Shown: positions 21,940 to 33,320, counted from the first letter of the stretch. The stretch: DNA of 64,000 nucleotides from Nectonema munidae (GCA_030549495.1 JAUIRK010000157.1:241001-305000), one strand, 5' to 3'. Numbers and translations: made by a program. The notes: generated from the letters alone by a model not told the origin.

Positions 21940-24900
21940 ACAATGTATATGTCACGTGCTAATTGTGAGGAAAAAGTAGCATCCCTGACGAATAGGAATG
22001 ACAATGTTGTTTTTTGGATGAGTAAACGATGACTTTAACCACGCTATTATGGCTGCTATAGAAAGCAAGGATGCATATTTTAGATACTGAGTTTTATTTT
22101 GCATGTTCTTTTTCAGAGATACAAAGCTATAAAAATTTTAATCAACATAACTAACTAACTAGCGTCAGACTACTTACTCAAATACATCCATTGCAAAACA
22201 GCAATAAGATAAAAAAGATAATGAGACCAGTTCATAAAAATTTTAAAAATTTAAGTCTGCCATTCTATTAATTTGGTATCTCATTCAACTTATGATCTCA
22301 AATACGCTTTTATCCAATATGGTTATGCAAATAGAGCTAATTGAGCATTCACAAAAACTAGCCCCTACATTTTTGAAAACATGAAGAGAAAAATTCAAAT
22401 CACGAGAAAGATTCTCGAAAAAAGTAAAAACAAGGAAAAGATTGATGGGTTTATTTATAATGAAATACAAACAAAAGAGGACAACTTTGAGAAGCGAGGC
22501 ACATAACACACGCCTATACTCGAACATAATGAGGATGTTTTGAAAGATTAAATTGATATCGACAACTTCAAAAAGGAAAATAACAGTTGGACAGCAACAA
22601 TGCTCAAAACGTTTGCTAACAAGAAAGAAGTTTTAGCGATTCAAAAAACTCGATAAAAGGCCGAATCAGTACAAGAAAAAAAGTTTTTGCAAGAAAATTT
22701 GTTTTACTTAATTTCAACTTCTTCGAAGCAAACCAAGACGGGATTTTCTCGAATCAAGAAATGCTGAATCTTTCTGCAATATTTGGCTTTTACAAAAATG
22801 TTTTTACTTTTTAAATTTAAAACATAAAATTTGCCATACTTGAATAAGGCGTTGATGAAAACGGAAAATAATAAATCGACATAAAATTTAAGCCTGAGGT
22901 ACACTCTTTATGTTTTTAAATCTGGATAGAGAACGCTTTAGTGATACTTCTCTAAGACCTGTTAATGCTGATGATGTGTGTGAAGAAGAACAGAATACTA
23001 GTTTCCTCATTGATTCAAGAGAAATCATCTGAAGGAAAGGTAAAGGACGGATTTTCCTAGTTTCTTACCATTTCTAATTTAAACAACCAAAGAGATATCA
23101 TGACGAAAACTTTTGCTACTATGAAGTTGTCAAACATTTGTTTGTATACAAGTCCATTGATGAAAGACAAGGTTGTATAGCAATAATTTTGGAATTGTTT
23201 TTTGCCATATTTTTTGATAGGAGGCAAACTTTTGCATGTTTAGAAACTGTGAAGAAATTAATTGCATTATTAAAGGAACCGAAAGAGCATTCCGTGCTTT
23301 CAATGTCACTTCAAGAAAATGTATTACAGCGGTGAATTTATTCCAGCGCGATCAAGGTGTAGTTTAATCAAACAAGTTTAATTTTCTGAAAAGAGTCGTA
23401 TATCATATCCCTAAGATGATGTCAATTGATATTCCATCTGTAGTACGCGCGTAGTCTAGATTAGCATCTAATTGCACTGCTTTTGTATTTAGATCATCCA
23501 AAAATTCATTTTTACAAAATGTTACTCTATATGCTCTAATAGTCTAATACGTCTCTGCAATGAATTTACAAATAAAAGGTTCCCGATCGAAGAATTTCAT
23601 AATTCTACTTTTCATATCTCCTTTGTTGGTGCCAAGTTTTGTTTAACATTTGAAGATTTGATGAAAATATCTTTATAAAATTTCTTATTCCAATATTACC
23701 TTTCTTACATTTAGAGGAATAGTTTATTTTAATAAATTCACTCGAGTGAAGTTTTAGAAGGAAATCAAAGAGCTTTTTTCATCAAGTATAAAATGATTAA
23801 CTGGATCACAAACGCAGTTGCGTACCTAATATAAGTGCCTTGGTGGATATTAATTTCCTTCTTTAATGTTTCCATCGAATTTTGTTAATTGCATGTTAAT
23901 ACAAATGAATTGTGCGGCCATATTGGATCCCCCTTCCCCGCCTTATCCACTCTCGGCGGAGCACTGCACATGCTCTATCATTTTATTTGAGAGTAAAAGT
24001 GGGAAGGGGCAGATAAAGAAACATATTAATTGTAAAAGATGCATAACTCAACGTAATTTCAAAATCATAAATTATCAAGGGGTTCTAAAAATATACCTAT
24101 TGGCAAGAGAATGCAAGGAGTGACAAAACTTGAAGATGTCAAAAAAAAGTTACAACGACTCCATGTCTCTCCTAAAGCATTATATTGAAATTGTAAATCA
24201 GCTGAAAGAAGTTGTTTGATGCATCCCTTCTTCAAATTCTGAGAAACGAGATTTTTTATGGTTAGATTAATATCAGAAAATTATTTGTTATTTCAATTTT
24301 ATTTTCAAACTTATTAAGGCAAAGGATTTCAGGTTGTAGTCAAATTAGAAAATCAGTATAATATTGTATCACTTCATTGATGCTACAACTGTTTGCAACA
24401 GGGTGTTAGCAAGTGTCTAACACTCGTGGAAATCAAAATGAGCAAACAAAATAAAGCTCCGTGATAAAAAGCATTACTTACGCTGATGCCAGAACATGAA
24501 ATATCAATGAGGAAGAAAATTTAAAGTATTTATTCAATTACAGCGTATTGCAGTGGGCTACCCAGAATATGACGAAAAGTAACTCCCCTCCCGGAGGATA
24601 GAACTATATTCTTGGGTACCAACACATAATCCATGTCATGAGAAAACCGCCATGGACAAATGTGTAGTCATGCCTGCGTGAAAATTTAAGCTAAAAGTCA
24701 CGGTTATAATGTGAGTGTTAAAAAAATCTTTCTAAAATTGCAGTGCCATCATTTGCTTTTTTATATTTTCTTATCTTATATAGCTCTAAATATAGAATAA
24801 ATATACAGTCGCGTATTTCTTTTACACTTTTTATACCATGTGTATAGTATATTTTTTATTGGTAAGTATGCGAGTAGCATTGAGTTAATTCACTTAATGC

Positions 24901-24960
24901 CCTGTATTAGATATTTTCTTGAACCGGTGTCCCTCTTAGGACTTAATCTCCCGTCTTAGC
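21940..24960. other. Long region without a recognised gene
   Basis: Gene-like texture appears only between about 22910 and 23335 on the plus strand. There the translation FSDTSLRPVNADDVCEEEQN is followed, after stops, by YEVVKHLFVYKSIDERQGC and an open stretch to 23335. I do not recognise the family. It may be a decayed gene or element. Elsewhere frames are short and low in complexity. Confidence 0.35.
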
Positions 24961-25300
24961 TGTTTAGAATGCTTAATGAACATAACAGTAGGTGCCTCTA
25001 TGCGTGTAATACATTGGAACATTTAAGGGGCTGTGTAGTTAATCCCAACTTCTGCTCCCTTGAGCTCTGCATGCCCATGCTGCATTGTACTGCCGAAATA
25101 GATTTCAAAAAGTTGGATAAATTCATTGAAACTTTTCATCAAATCAATACAACAACAAACATGAGCCCCAAAACCTAAAAATAAGGGATAGGGGCCTTTT
25201 GCGAAACAGCAAAAACTCGCTTCATGACTTCATTTCACAATTATAATAATATTAATGGTATACAAAGTTTCTTCTTTACTGTACATATTGTTTCATTTAG

Positions 25301-25948
25301 GCTATCCTTTTTTCTTTGCTCATATTTTGTTTGAGAATTGGAAGATTCAGTGCTGATCAAACGAAGTGGTGCAAAGTCTCTATTCCCATCAATAATTTAG
25401 AAATTACTGAATATGTGCAAAAAGTACATGATTTGCTTAAAGAAGATATGTACGAAAAGCGTATACCTTTAAAAGATTTACAGCTAACTTTCTTGGTCTT
25501 CAAAGCTAATGAAGAAAACTTCATAATTTTTGATAGCATTTTTAAAGAGGTGTTTAAAAGTTATGCAAATAATGGTGAAAATGTTGGTTCTTTATTCTTT
25601 AAGAATTTAACTATTCCCCAAAGAAATGTTGTTTCATATGTCGATGAGGAAAAAAGTGTAGACGCCTTAACGAATTTATCGCAATTGAAGAAAATAATTA
25701 AGGAAAAAGTAGCAGAAAAACAACTATCTGAAAAGATTATTGAATACAATACAACTTATTTTAAAATTACCAAAGAATTTAAATTAGATAAAGTTCAATC
25801 ATTTAGAGATAAACTGACAACTTTAGAAGTGGATAGTGGAACAACTACTATTGGAGAACAGACTGTTACACAGATGTCAGTTTATTGCAATGAAGGCTGG
25901 ATTTTGAAAGCCACTTTTCCTCTTACTCTCGAAGATAATAATCAATGA
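25301..25948 (+). CDS. Possible last exon of a small secreted protein of unknown function
   Basis: A 215-codon open stretch (GCT ATC CTT ... to TGA at 25946) begins just after TTTCATTTAG, a good splice acceptor preceded by a pyrimidine-rich tract, with no in-frame ATG near its start. It is therefore probably the last exon of a spliced gene whose first exon I could not identify. The first residues, AILFSLLIFCLRIGRFSA, look like most of a signal peptide, followed by DQTKWCKV. The rest is hydrophilic, without internal membrane segments, and has a mixed, non-repetitive composition unlike chance AT-rich frames. A polyadenylation hexamer AATAAA lies 94 bases after the stop. I do not recognise a family. 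The frame at 24969-25178 could be an upstream exon but has no support. Confidence 0.5.
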   Translation, partial: AILFSLLIFCLRIGRFSADQTKWCKVSIPINNLEITEYVQKVHDLLKEDMYEKRIPLKDLQLTFLVFKANEENFIIFDSIFKEVFKSYANNGENVGSLFFKNLTIPQRNVVSYVDEEKSVDALTNLSQLKKIIKEKVAEKQLSEKIIEYNTTYFKITKEFKLDKVQSFRDKLTTLEVDSGTTTIGEQTVTQMSVYCNEGWILKATFPLTLEDNNQ

Positions 25949-26041
25949 TTCACATTTTGATATGTCAAATGAATGATTTCAATGTGATCATTTCCTTACC
26001 AACGCTTGCTATCTTTTCTTACACCAACTAATTTGATTTGA

Positions 26042-26047
26042 AATAAA
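26042..26047 (+). promoter_or_regulatory. Candidate polyadenylation signal AATAAA
   Basis: AATAAA lies 94 bases downstream of the stop codon of the preceding open exon, a normal distance for a short 3' UTR. In DNA this AT-rich the hexamer also occurs by chance. Confidence 0.35.
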
Positions 26048-26049
26048 AT

Positions 26050-27620
26050 TAACTTTTTCATTATGAGAGCACTTAAAAGTCTTTTTTTTTTTTTATATAT
26101 TTCGTCTCTTTCATTGTTTTGTCAGTTATAATATAAAGTATGTTTAGTGAATACGAAAAGTAAGTAAGTGGGTTTTCGTCAATTTTTCATGGTAAGGTGT
26201 CATCTTTAAAGTTCTATACGTGTGTCACTAGTGAGTTAGCGACATCCACTGAAACTACAAAATACAGTGTAATATGCCTAACTAGCAATCCAAGCCACTA
26301 AATCACAAATTAACAAACTTTATTAATTAACTAGTAAATGAATTTACTGATAAACGTACTCGCAAATTAACCTTATTGCTTAACCAGCTTTTAAATACCC
26401 AAGTTAAAAATAGCATTAAATTAGATAAATAAATATACTGAGATAACATGAAAACTCCCGAATTTTAACAAAATAACAAACAAACTCTAACGAATAGATG
26501 ATAAAGAATGATCGCTAAAATCGTCCTTTTGTAGATAATAATGAATGCGCCTAATATAGAGTTTGCCTTAAATGATTCTTCGATCTCAGGCAAAACACTA
26601 AAGGGTGCATTGTCTCAACTTAAAATATAAGCTCCTATTGTGAATGAAGATGTGTATACTTTCATCAAAATTTTCTTAAAATTTTAAAAATAAATTTTGA
26701 AAAGTGTGGCCGTGTTCGTAGTGGGCCCTTTTAACCAGACACCGGCAATTGACGTTTTGTCTCTAATAAAATGCGTCCTGCCCCAGCATTTCTGCTCGTG
26801 ATTACCTAAGAAATCCTTCTTATTTTCCTTTCTCTATCAAGTACGTTGAGATATTGGAAACGCCAAAAGGGAAACACACTTCTAAGTTTGAATATCTTAT
26901 CATCAATGAAGTATTCAATTGTTAATGTGTTTTACATGTATTTAATTTATATGTGAACAGGCGCAATCGATAGGGGCAGTTGACCCCCCTAAAATTTTTA
27001 GTTTAATAATGATTCTGGCCAAATTTCGAAAATATTCACAATTACAGTTATTTTATCAATTTAGATAAATCTTAGAACATATGAATTGTCTGTTTTCCAA
27101 AGACTAATTTAGAGATAAAGAGAACATATAGGATATAGAGATCTGACTCTGATCGTAAACTTTTTTAGATTTAGCTGCTCTTAACATTTTTCTCACAAAA
27201 TTTATAAGAACTCTCTTAACATATTATAAGAGGAAGTTCAGAAATTTGGTTAAAAATATGAATTTTAATATTTTTTATATTTAATTTTTATTATTGAAAA
27301 AATTTATTTTATATTTATTTCTCTATTTTTTTGTATAAAAGTCGTTTGATATTTATTAATTGAAATATCGCCATAATAACTAAATCTAAATAATTGTATT
27401 GGGGAAGTTGGGTTAAGTAAGAGCGAAAAAACGCACACAAAAACTGAAAGGTGGGCTTCACTGCGATTGCGTGTATCCATATGTTTCTCACGTGTCCCCC
27501 AGTTCAACGCACACACTACGCTAAATCCAGTTTTCAACGTTAATCCAAAGTGAACACCGTTTAAGTTGGAATTTGTGAAAGATGGGATCTTTGTAGTGCG
27601 GCGTGAGTAAGCCAAATTCT
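26050..27620. other. Region without a recognised gene; one hAT-like end at 26958
   Basis: CAGGCGCAATCGATAGGGGC at 26958 followed by a cytosine run resembles the outer end of the hAT MITEs at 17842 and 45318, but no partner or duplication was found. The minus-strand frame 27304-27615 lies in a moderately GC-richer patch (27420-27600) that is not recognised. Confidence 0.35.
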
Positions 27621-28055
27621 CAATTATCCACTCATAAAAAAAACTAGTGAATTTACTAACTCTAAAGATTAGAAACTAGTAAAAACATCTTTTACTAGTT
27701 TGTTAGTAATATACAGTACATGTGAGAATATCTGGTGTGACGTATTGAGTAAATCTCATATACGATTTCTAAGAAAACATGAGATGATAATTTCACTTCA
27801 CATACAACTTTGATAAGTATTAGTGGTGTCTTCTTAACACATGGAAGCAATTGTATTACATTATAGTGCACTTTGTCTTGTGCAGGACAGTATTACAGTA
27901 TCGCTTTCGTTTATAGTATATGCTGCTCTCTCATATTCTCATCATATGCCATGGGAAAATATTAAGCCACTTTAATTACACTGTTACTTACATATAGTGG
28001 TAGAAGTCTAGATATAGTAGTGTTAATTTGTTTTATACGAAAACCCTACTTTTAG

Positions 28056-29226
28056 GTATCCTACGATAAAGAACTACACAGAAACTATTGAAAATTTTTT
28101 GAAAAGCTATCCATACTTATATAAAGAATGTTTGCTCCCGGAAGAATCAGTTAAAGTAAAATTCATGGTTATTTAACTTTGAAATTCATTTTTATTTTAA
28201 GACATACTGGAGAGAGAAATTAAAATTCAAATTCGGGAACGAAAGAAAGAGCAACGAAAAAGATTTGAAAGAAGTAAAAAGTAGAAAGCGTTCAGTGTCG
28301 ATATCTGAAGAGAAAACAACAAAGTCTATTCGTGAATGGGGCTTGGACTATTACTTACCTGAATTACCTCATTCAGAAGATTTGCTCTCAATAGAAGTTC
28401 ATACTGAATAGCTAAAACGGGAGTATTATAATGTGGAACAAAAAATGAAGAAATTGTAACTCTTAAAATGAACATTACATTTCCATTTAGACGTAATGAA
28501 ATTATTGAAAATAAAATGAAAATATCTGAAATTTTGATCAAATATCCTTATTTGAAGTCCTACACACAGGTAAAATTTAAATATATTTAGTTTAATATAT
28601 GTATTTTATTCAAATTATAGATTTTGTTAGAGTTTCAAAGATTAAAACCCCAAGTTCTGAACAATTCAGATGGAAGTGAGCATTTTTTTACAAGACTCGA
28701 TAAATATGTTGACCCAATTTTAATTTTTTGCCTGAAAAAAGAAAAAGATGAATTCTACGTGAAGCTTGAAAGAGAAATTGAGATGGAGAAAAATTTGGAG
28801 TTGCGAAAAAGTATACGATGTTAAAAACTTTTGTTATTAAAACAATTTATTTTTTTTTATTTAGGATATAAAAGATATTATGCTATTTTGTGCATGAGCA
28901 CAATGTTCCGAGAAAATATTAAAGTGTTTTGTGTTTCGAAGAAGAAAAATCTGGTGTTTTTCAGATGATGATAAAGAAAAGTATTTTCTCAGAAGAAAAA
29001 AATGCTTTTGCACTCAGAATAGAAGACGTATTTATTTTCAATTCCAATAACTTCGCCGAACTGTTTTATGGATCTTTTTGTTCCTTTTACTGCTTCAATC
29101 TTAATTATCCTCCTCAACTCAAAAAAACCTTGACCTTCTTTCAAAAAATTATCTACAATTTGAAAGACTCCGAAAATATTGATAAAAATATTTTGAATGT
29201 TTCTTTTTTAATAAATGAAAATTTTT
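28056..29226 (+). pseudogene. SAMD3-like repeated gene, copy 1 (spliced, decayed)
   Basis: Exons can be read in family order. Exon 28056-28155 gives YPTIKNYTETIENFLKSYPY. From 28202 it continues TYWREKLKFKFGN..., then REWGLDYYLPELPHSEDLLS and, after one stop and a frame change, FPFRRNEIIENKMKISEILI, ending YTQ before a 51-nt intron (28570-28620). The next exon is ILLEFQRLK...HFFTRLDKYVDPI (28621 to about 28812), and the last visible exon is ...AELFYGSF...CFNLNYPPQLKKTLTFFQK (to 29226). These match the multi-copy proteins called 'SAMD3-like' in fish: a W..K.KxKxxNxR block, a YLP...ED...S.E.H block, an RRxxI block and a YPxxLxxTxxFxQ tail. The PB1-like N-terminus is not seen here. Cellular role is unknown. 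Confidence 0.75.
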
Positions 29227-29389
29227 GAATTTCTCTATAATTTTTTATCTTATTATTAATAAAATACTACCAAAGCTTTTGTTTATTTGAGGATATATAT
29301 GATTGGTTTTTTATTTATTTAATATTTTTGAAAATAATTATATACAATAAATTAATAAAAGATAACTAAATTTCATTTCAGGATGGTAA

Positions 29390-29640
29390 TATTCTTTAAA
29401 TGTTACTAATTTTGTAGTAAAAACACTATTTATTGATCAAAAAATATAGTAAATATAACTACTTTTTGAGTAAAAATACTCAAAGTAACTTTGAAAGAGT
29501 CAAGTAAATATTACTAACTTAATAGTAAAAATACTTCCAAATCACTAGAAAAAAATAGTAAATTATACTAATTAATGAGTGATTTTATGGACAGTAAATT
29601 TACTTGTATTTTCTAGTAACCGTTACTAGTTTTTTTTATG
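29390..29640 (+). repeat. Subterminal TAGTAAA/TTACTA array
   Basis: About ten TAGTAA-type words in both orientations lie in the last 250 bp of the element at 27629-29644 (e.g. TTTTGTAGTAAAAACAC, ACTTAATAGTAAAAATAC). They are plausible transposase-binding sites by analogy with other elements that have subterminal arrays. A shorter set lies at 27650-27710. Confidence 0.65.
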
Positions 29641-29649
29641 AGTGTCCTT

Positions 29650-30175
29650 AGTTAGGAGTTCCTTTAGTCACGAAAGAAGTTTCGTTTGTGAACCAAGCGC
29701 TTAAGTTTTAAACGTTAGAAAAATTAAAAGGCCTTATTGTAAAATCTGAATAAACGACAATTCATAATGAAATATGTATTGCAAGTCAATTCATAAAGAT
29801 CATTTTGCACTTTCCCTTCGCAATCAGAATCATTTATTAATTAAATAAATTGAGTTTGCTTAAGAGTAATCAAAAGTATTGATCAATTGATTCAAAGAAC
29901 ACGTGTAAGTAAAATGACAGTTGACAGATAAAAAATTGGTTAATTCAACAAAAGTTAATTCCCTAAAGCGATATAGTGTAATTATAAGTTAACGAACTAA
30001 CTAAAATAGTTACCCTACTGTATCCCTTACTTTAAAATGTAATGTAATGCACTAATTGTATTAACTGAAATAGTAGTCCACATTTATTAATTTAATTTAT
30101 TAACTTGAATGTTTGTCGTAATTAAATATTCTACCAAACTTTTTTAGTTTTTTGATTTATGAATTGAAAAATATG
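29650..30175. other. AT-rich spacer, nothing recognised
   Basis: No gene-like frame or complete repeat is seen between the CACT-ended element and SAMD3-like copy 3. Confidence 0.45.
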
Positions 30176-30179
30176 AATT

Positions 30180-31815
30180 TCAAAAAAAGCAAACATTTTA
30201 TTTTTATTGATAAATTACAAATTATATGAAAAGTACAAAAAAACACAAAAATTTCTAATTAAGTTTCCTTCTTTTGAAAAATTGAAAAATCTTCTTGGCA
30301 TATTTACTTTCCATTCAGTATCAAGGAAATTATTTTGCAAAAAGTAGAAAGTTTTTTTCTAGCTGCTCCGGGTATTTCAAATTGAATCAATATATCGTGC
30401 TTAAAAGGCCAATGAAAAATCAATAAATGTGTCAGTTTCACAAAACCTGTTGCTATCAATTGTTAAGAAAAAATTTTTTTTTGCAGATGTTGTTCTGAAG
30501 GATCTCCACTTTCAAAGATAAAATATCTTTCCAAATCTTCTCCACATATTTTGGATAAAGTCAAAAGTCGAGCTATCCATCCCAAGTCTATTGAATTAAA
30601 AAATATAACACTTTAAAGTGTAAAAATAAGAGTTTACTTTCATTTTTTGTACTGCAAAGCAACATTTCTTCGAAAACTTAATTTTGTGATTGAGAAACTT
30701 TATCTGTCGCTACTAATTTGTTGAGTGCATTAGAATGCCTTTTAAACTTTGACGTAAAAATGACTTTTAATATCTTTTATTCTACTTTGAACATCTAAGC
30801 GAGCAAATTCACCGTTTAACTAGAAAATGTTAAAATTGTGATAATTATATTAAAATTAAATTTTATAGAACTTACTTGTTCCTATTCTCTAAGAAAAGGT
30901 TCATTTAAAATTTCACTTGTTGAAAAGGAGTTCAAAACAATATCTTTCCTTAGTTTAGAAATGTAGCTTGTTTTCATCTCGAGAAGTCTTAAAATAATAC
31001 CCTTGTAATTTCTTCAGAAGTCAAATCCTCTAAATAATTGTCATTTCCCAGAACTGAAACTTTTCTTTCTTTTTTTCAATTTGACTTCATGCAAAAATGA
31101 ATCACGTGATTTCCTCTCATTTCCCTATTTATATTTTAGGCGCTCTTTCCAATAAATCGAAACAATTTTTTAACAAAACAAGCAAAAAACAAAAAATTCA
31201 TTACTTTCCTTGATTCAAAAGGTAATTGTGCATTAGAAGATAAATAAGAAAGGGATTGAACCATTTCCATATACATAGTTGATGTATGGTATCTGTAGAA
31301 AAAACTTTAAAATAATAAGTATACGTTTTACAATCCGTCTTCAAACTGTGTAGCATGTATATATTAATAAAATCAAAAACTTTGGAAAGATCTTTTCTAA
31401 CTTTTCTTCATTCTTGAGACTTCCCTAAGGGATGTCATTCGAAACTCAAACTTTCTCGGCCAAGGATTTCTTAAAATATAGAATTATTTATTTGTTTCAA
31501 AAGTGAAATTAAAAATATACACATACTCTTCTACTCTCATTTGCTTAGGATGTTATTTATCATTAGATTTCCTTGATATTCAGTGAGAAGTTTTCTTCAG
31601 ATTGATTAGAAAATAATGGTTTTTCTTGGAAAGATTCACAGTTTTCCAAGCCATAAAAAACTCTTACTTTAATTTGTTTTGTTGAGTAAAAAATATCAAA
31701 ATTATTTTTTCTAAGTCTACATATTCTTGAAAATCTTGGTCAAAGTACTGCAACTTTATAAAATTATATATTTCAAAAGTTGATTGTACTTTTTCCTGCT
31801 GAGATTCAAAGTTAA
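30180..31815 (-). pseudogene. SAMD3-like repeated gene, copy 3 (minus strand, includes PB1-like start)
   Basis: On the minus strand the first exon (31812-31680) reads INFESQQEKVQSTFEIYNFI then KLQYFDQDFQEYVDLEKIIL, the pattern of the PB1-like N-terminal domain of this family (…YxDxDFxxxVDLxxxxEI…). Further down, ILRLLEMKTSYISKLRKDIV and SEILNEPFL lead to YEQ, directly followed by a GTAAGT donor. After an intron of about 57 bases, LNGEFARLDVQSRIKDIKSH follows. This intron falls at exactly the codon used in copies 1 and 2. Later pieces (SIDLGWIARLLTLSKICGED, and KTFYFLQNNFLD near 30330) fit the C-terminal half. Stops and frame changes show it is dead. No terminal repeats were found for this copy. 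Confidence 0.65.
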
Positions 31816-31819
31816 TCTA

Positions 31820-32200
31820 CCAATGCTATTTTTTTCTATTTTAAAAAGTTTTTAAATTTGCTTTAAAAAATTACCAAGAGTAATAATAATTATTCACTTT
31901 GAATTAATATTTAAAACTTTTTAATAGTTCAAAAATAGTTTACAGTATTATAGATTATAATAAGAGTTTTATACATATATTATTATATTATTAATAATTT
32001 TATTTTATCAAAATTAATATATGTAATCAAGATGCATTTGAAAGACACAGATATAATTAGTAGAAGAAAAAAACATGATTGGAGAACTGATCTAAAAGCC
32101 AAAAGGCCGTAGACAGGATTCAGCTCGAAAGTAGGGATCAAAATTGCGATTCCTACATCATAACAGCATTAAGATTAGTTTAAACTATAGTAGTAAAATA
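31820..32200. other. AT-rich spacer
   Basis: Nothing recognised. The region contains several ATTATTAT runs near 31975-32000. Confidence 0.45.
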
Positions 32201-32202
32201 AA

Positions 32203-32460
32203 TCAGAGTAGATTCTTGCAGCTAAAACAATCTTTATCACATGTAGTAGTGGAGTTATAACGTGCAATACAGTACTTTTTTAAGGCAAATTTAAAAGGTA
32301 AAATTCCTATGGTAATATCTTCAAAGAACATTGGGTGCTTGATGTAGAAGGGGTAGGTTTTATAATAAATAGTGATATTAGATGTAGAAAGACGGCGATA
32401 AATAGGTGCTGGTAGATTAGCTCTTCTTGTATTGTAGTGAGTTTCATCTTTGTAATTCAA
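32203..32460 (-). pseudogene. Possible LINE ORF2 C-terminal remnant
   Basis: The minus-strand translation begins MNYKDETHYNTRRANLPAPI, followed by YRRLSTSNITIYYKTYPFY and later FKFALKKYCIARY, ending in a short cysteine-containing tail. The order H-YNTR, then a basic stretch, then a hydrophobic K.F..ALK(K) end resembles the C-terminus of CR1/jockey-type LINE reverse transcriptases (HxYNTRxxxxLxxP...). The rest of the ORF is absent. It could instead be an unrelated repeat. Confidence 0.35.
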
Positions 32461-32729
32461 ACAGGAACCAACAAGAATTGTATGATATTTTTCAGATTAT
32501 ATTAAAGTCTTCCAAAACTATACAAATTATTACTTGAACACCAGGTAGTTGATATAACGAATACTGTGAGCTAATTCATAATGAGCAAATATGTGATACT
32601 TTTCATTTTCTTCAACAACATATATAAAGTAATGACTAAAAAAGTAAAATTTAGGGATAAACAAAAAAAAAATAAAAGTTACCGTTTTAATAAAAAACTT
32701 TTAATATTCGAAAAAAATTTTTGAGCCTA

Positions 32730-33320
32730 TACAGGCCTTTATTAACACAACAACACATACAAGTATAGCACAAATGAATATATGGAACGCAGTTCCTATG
32801 AGCATAGCACAAAATATAAGGCGCTTTCTGCTTGACAGTATCCATTTAGTTGTGCGGTTCTTGGGTGAGAGGAGTCTTCAGTGCGTCTCCGGGTGTCCAA
32901 GGTGATGTTCCATCATTGGAGCGGGAGCGTGCGTGCTGAGAACTTTCGTGTTGCTTGTGGAGGCCATAGGCTGAAAAAGACGGGGTCGTTTTTCGAGATG
33001 CATCTCCATGTTGATGTGAGCACTCTATTTGCTTGGGAAGAACCTTCCTTGCTGAGTGCTATCCATAATGGCATCCATTATGGGGTGGGTGGGTGGGAAG
33101 TAGCGTGCTGAGAGAGAAAGAAAGAGTGAGGGCCTGTCCTTTATATAGTCGCGGACTCCCCGGAAGCTTGATCCACGCTCCCATTGGCCAGGCAGTTAGC
33201 ACACTTGGTGCTAACGAGGTGGGCGTAGCCCGAGCATACCGTCCAGCTTCTCCAGCCAATGAGGGAGTCCGCTGGGGCAGTCGATAGGGTCTATCTTGAT
33301 GGCATTGGCTTTTGTTCAAC
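32730..33320 (-). repeat. Solo LTR-like block related to the RT-RNase H fossil
   Basis: Read on the minus strand, this GC-richer block follows the order of the terminal part of the 9-11 kb retroelement fossil. It has AAGATAGACCCTATCGACTG near 33295, CTCATTGG, GGGCTACGCCC, GCTAACTGCC, a TATATAA box near 33141-33147, CAGGCCC, a TCTCTC pyrimidine run, CCCACCCACC, and finally TGTGTTAATAAA with the hexamer at 32738-32743. There is no coding part. It is best read as a solo terminal repeat of a related but distinct copy; the middle third has diverged a lot, so the two are not recent sisters. Confidence 0.7.

Larger units (their letters stand above)
27629..29644 (+). mobile_element. Putative DNA transposon with CACT-type TIRs, carrying a SAMD3-like gene
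   Basis: The left end reads CACTCATAAAAAAAACTAGT (27629) and the right end is its inverse, ACTAGTTTTTTTTATGAGTG (to 29644), a 20-bp perfect inverted repeat. Inside each end lie arrays of TAGTAA/TTACTA words (27650-27710 and 29390-29635). Subterminal arrays, a CACT start and a possible 2-bp duplication (TC on both sides) recall CACTA/EnSpm elements, but no transposase of that class is visible. The only coding content is the SAMD3-like gene. The element therefore is either a non-autonomous carrier or a family whose mobility protein is not recognised. Confidence 0.7.
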
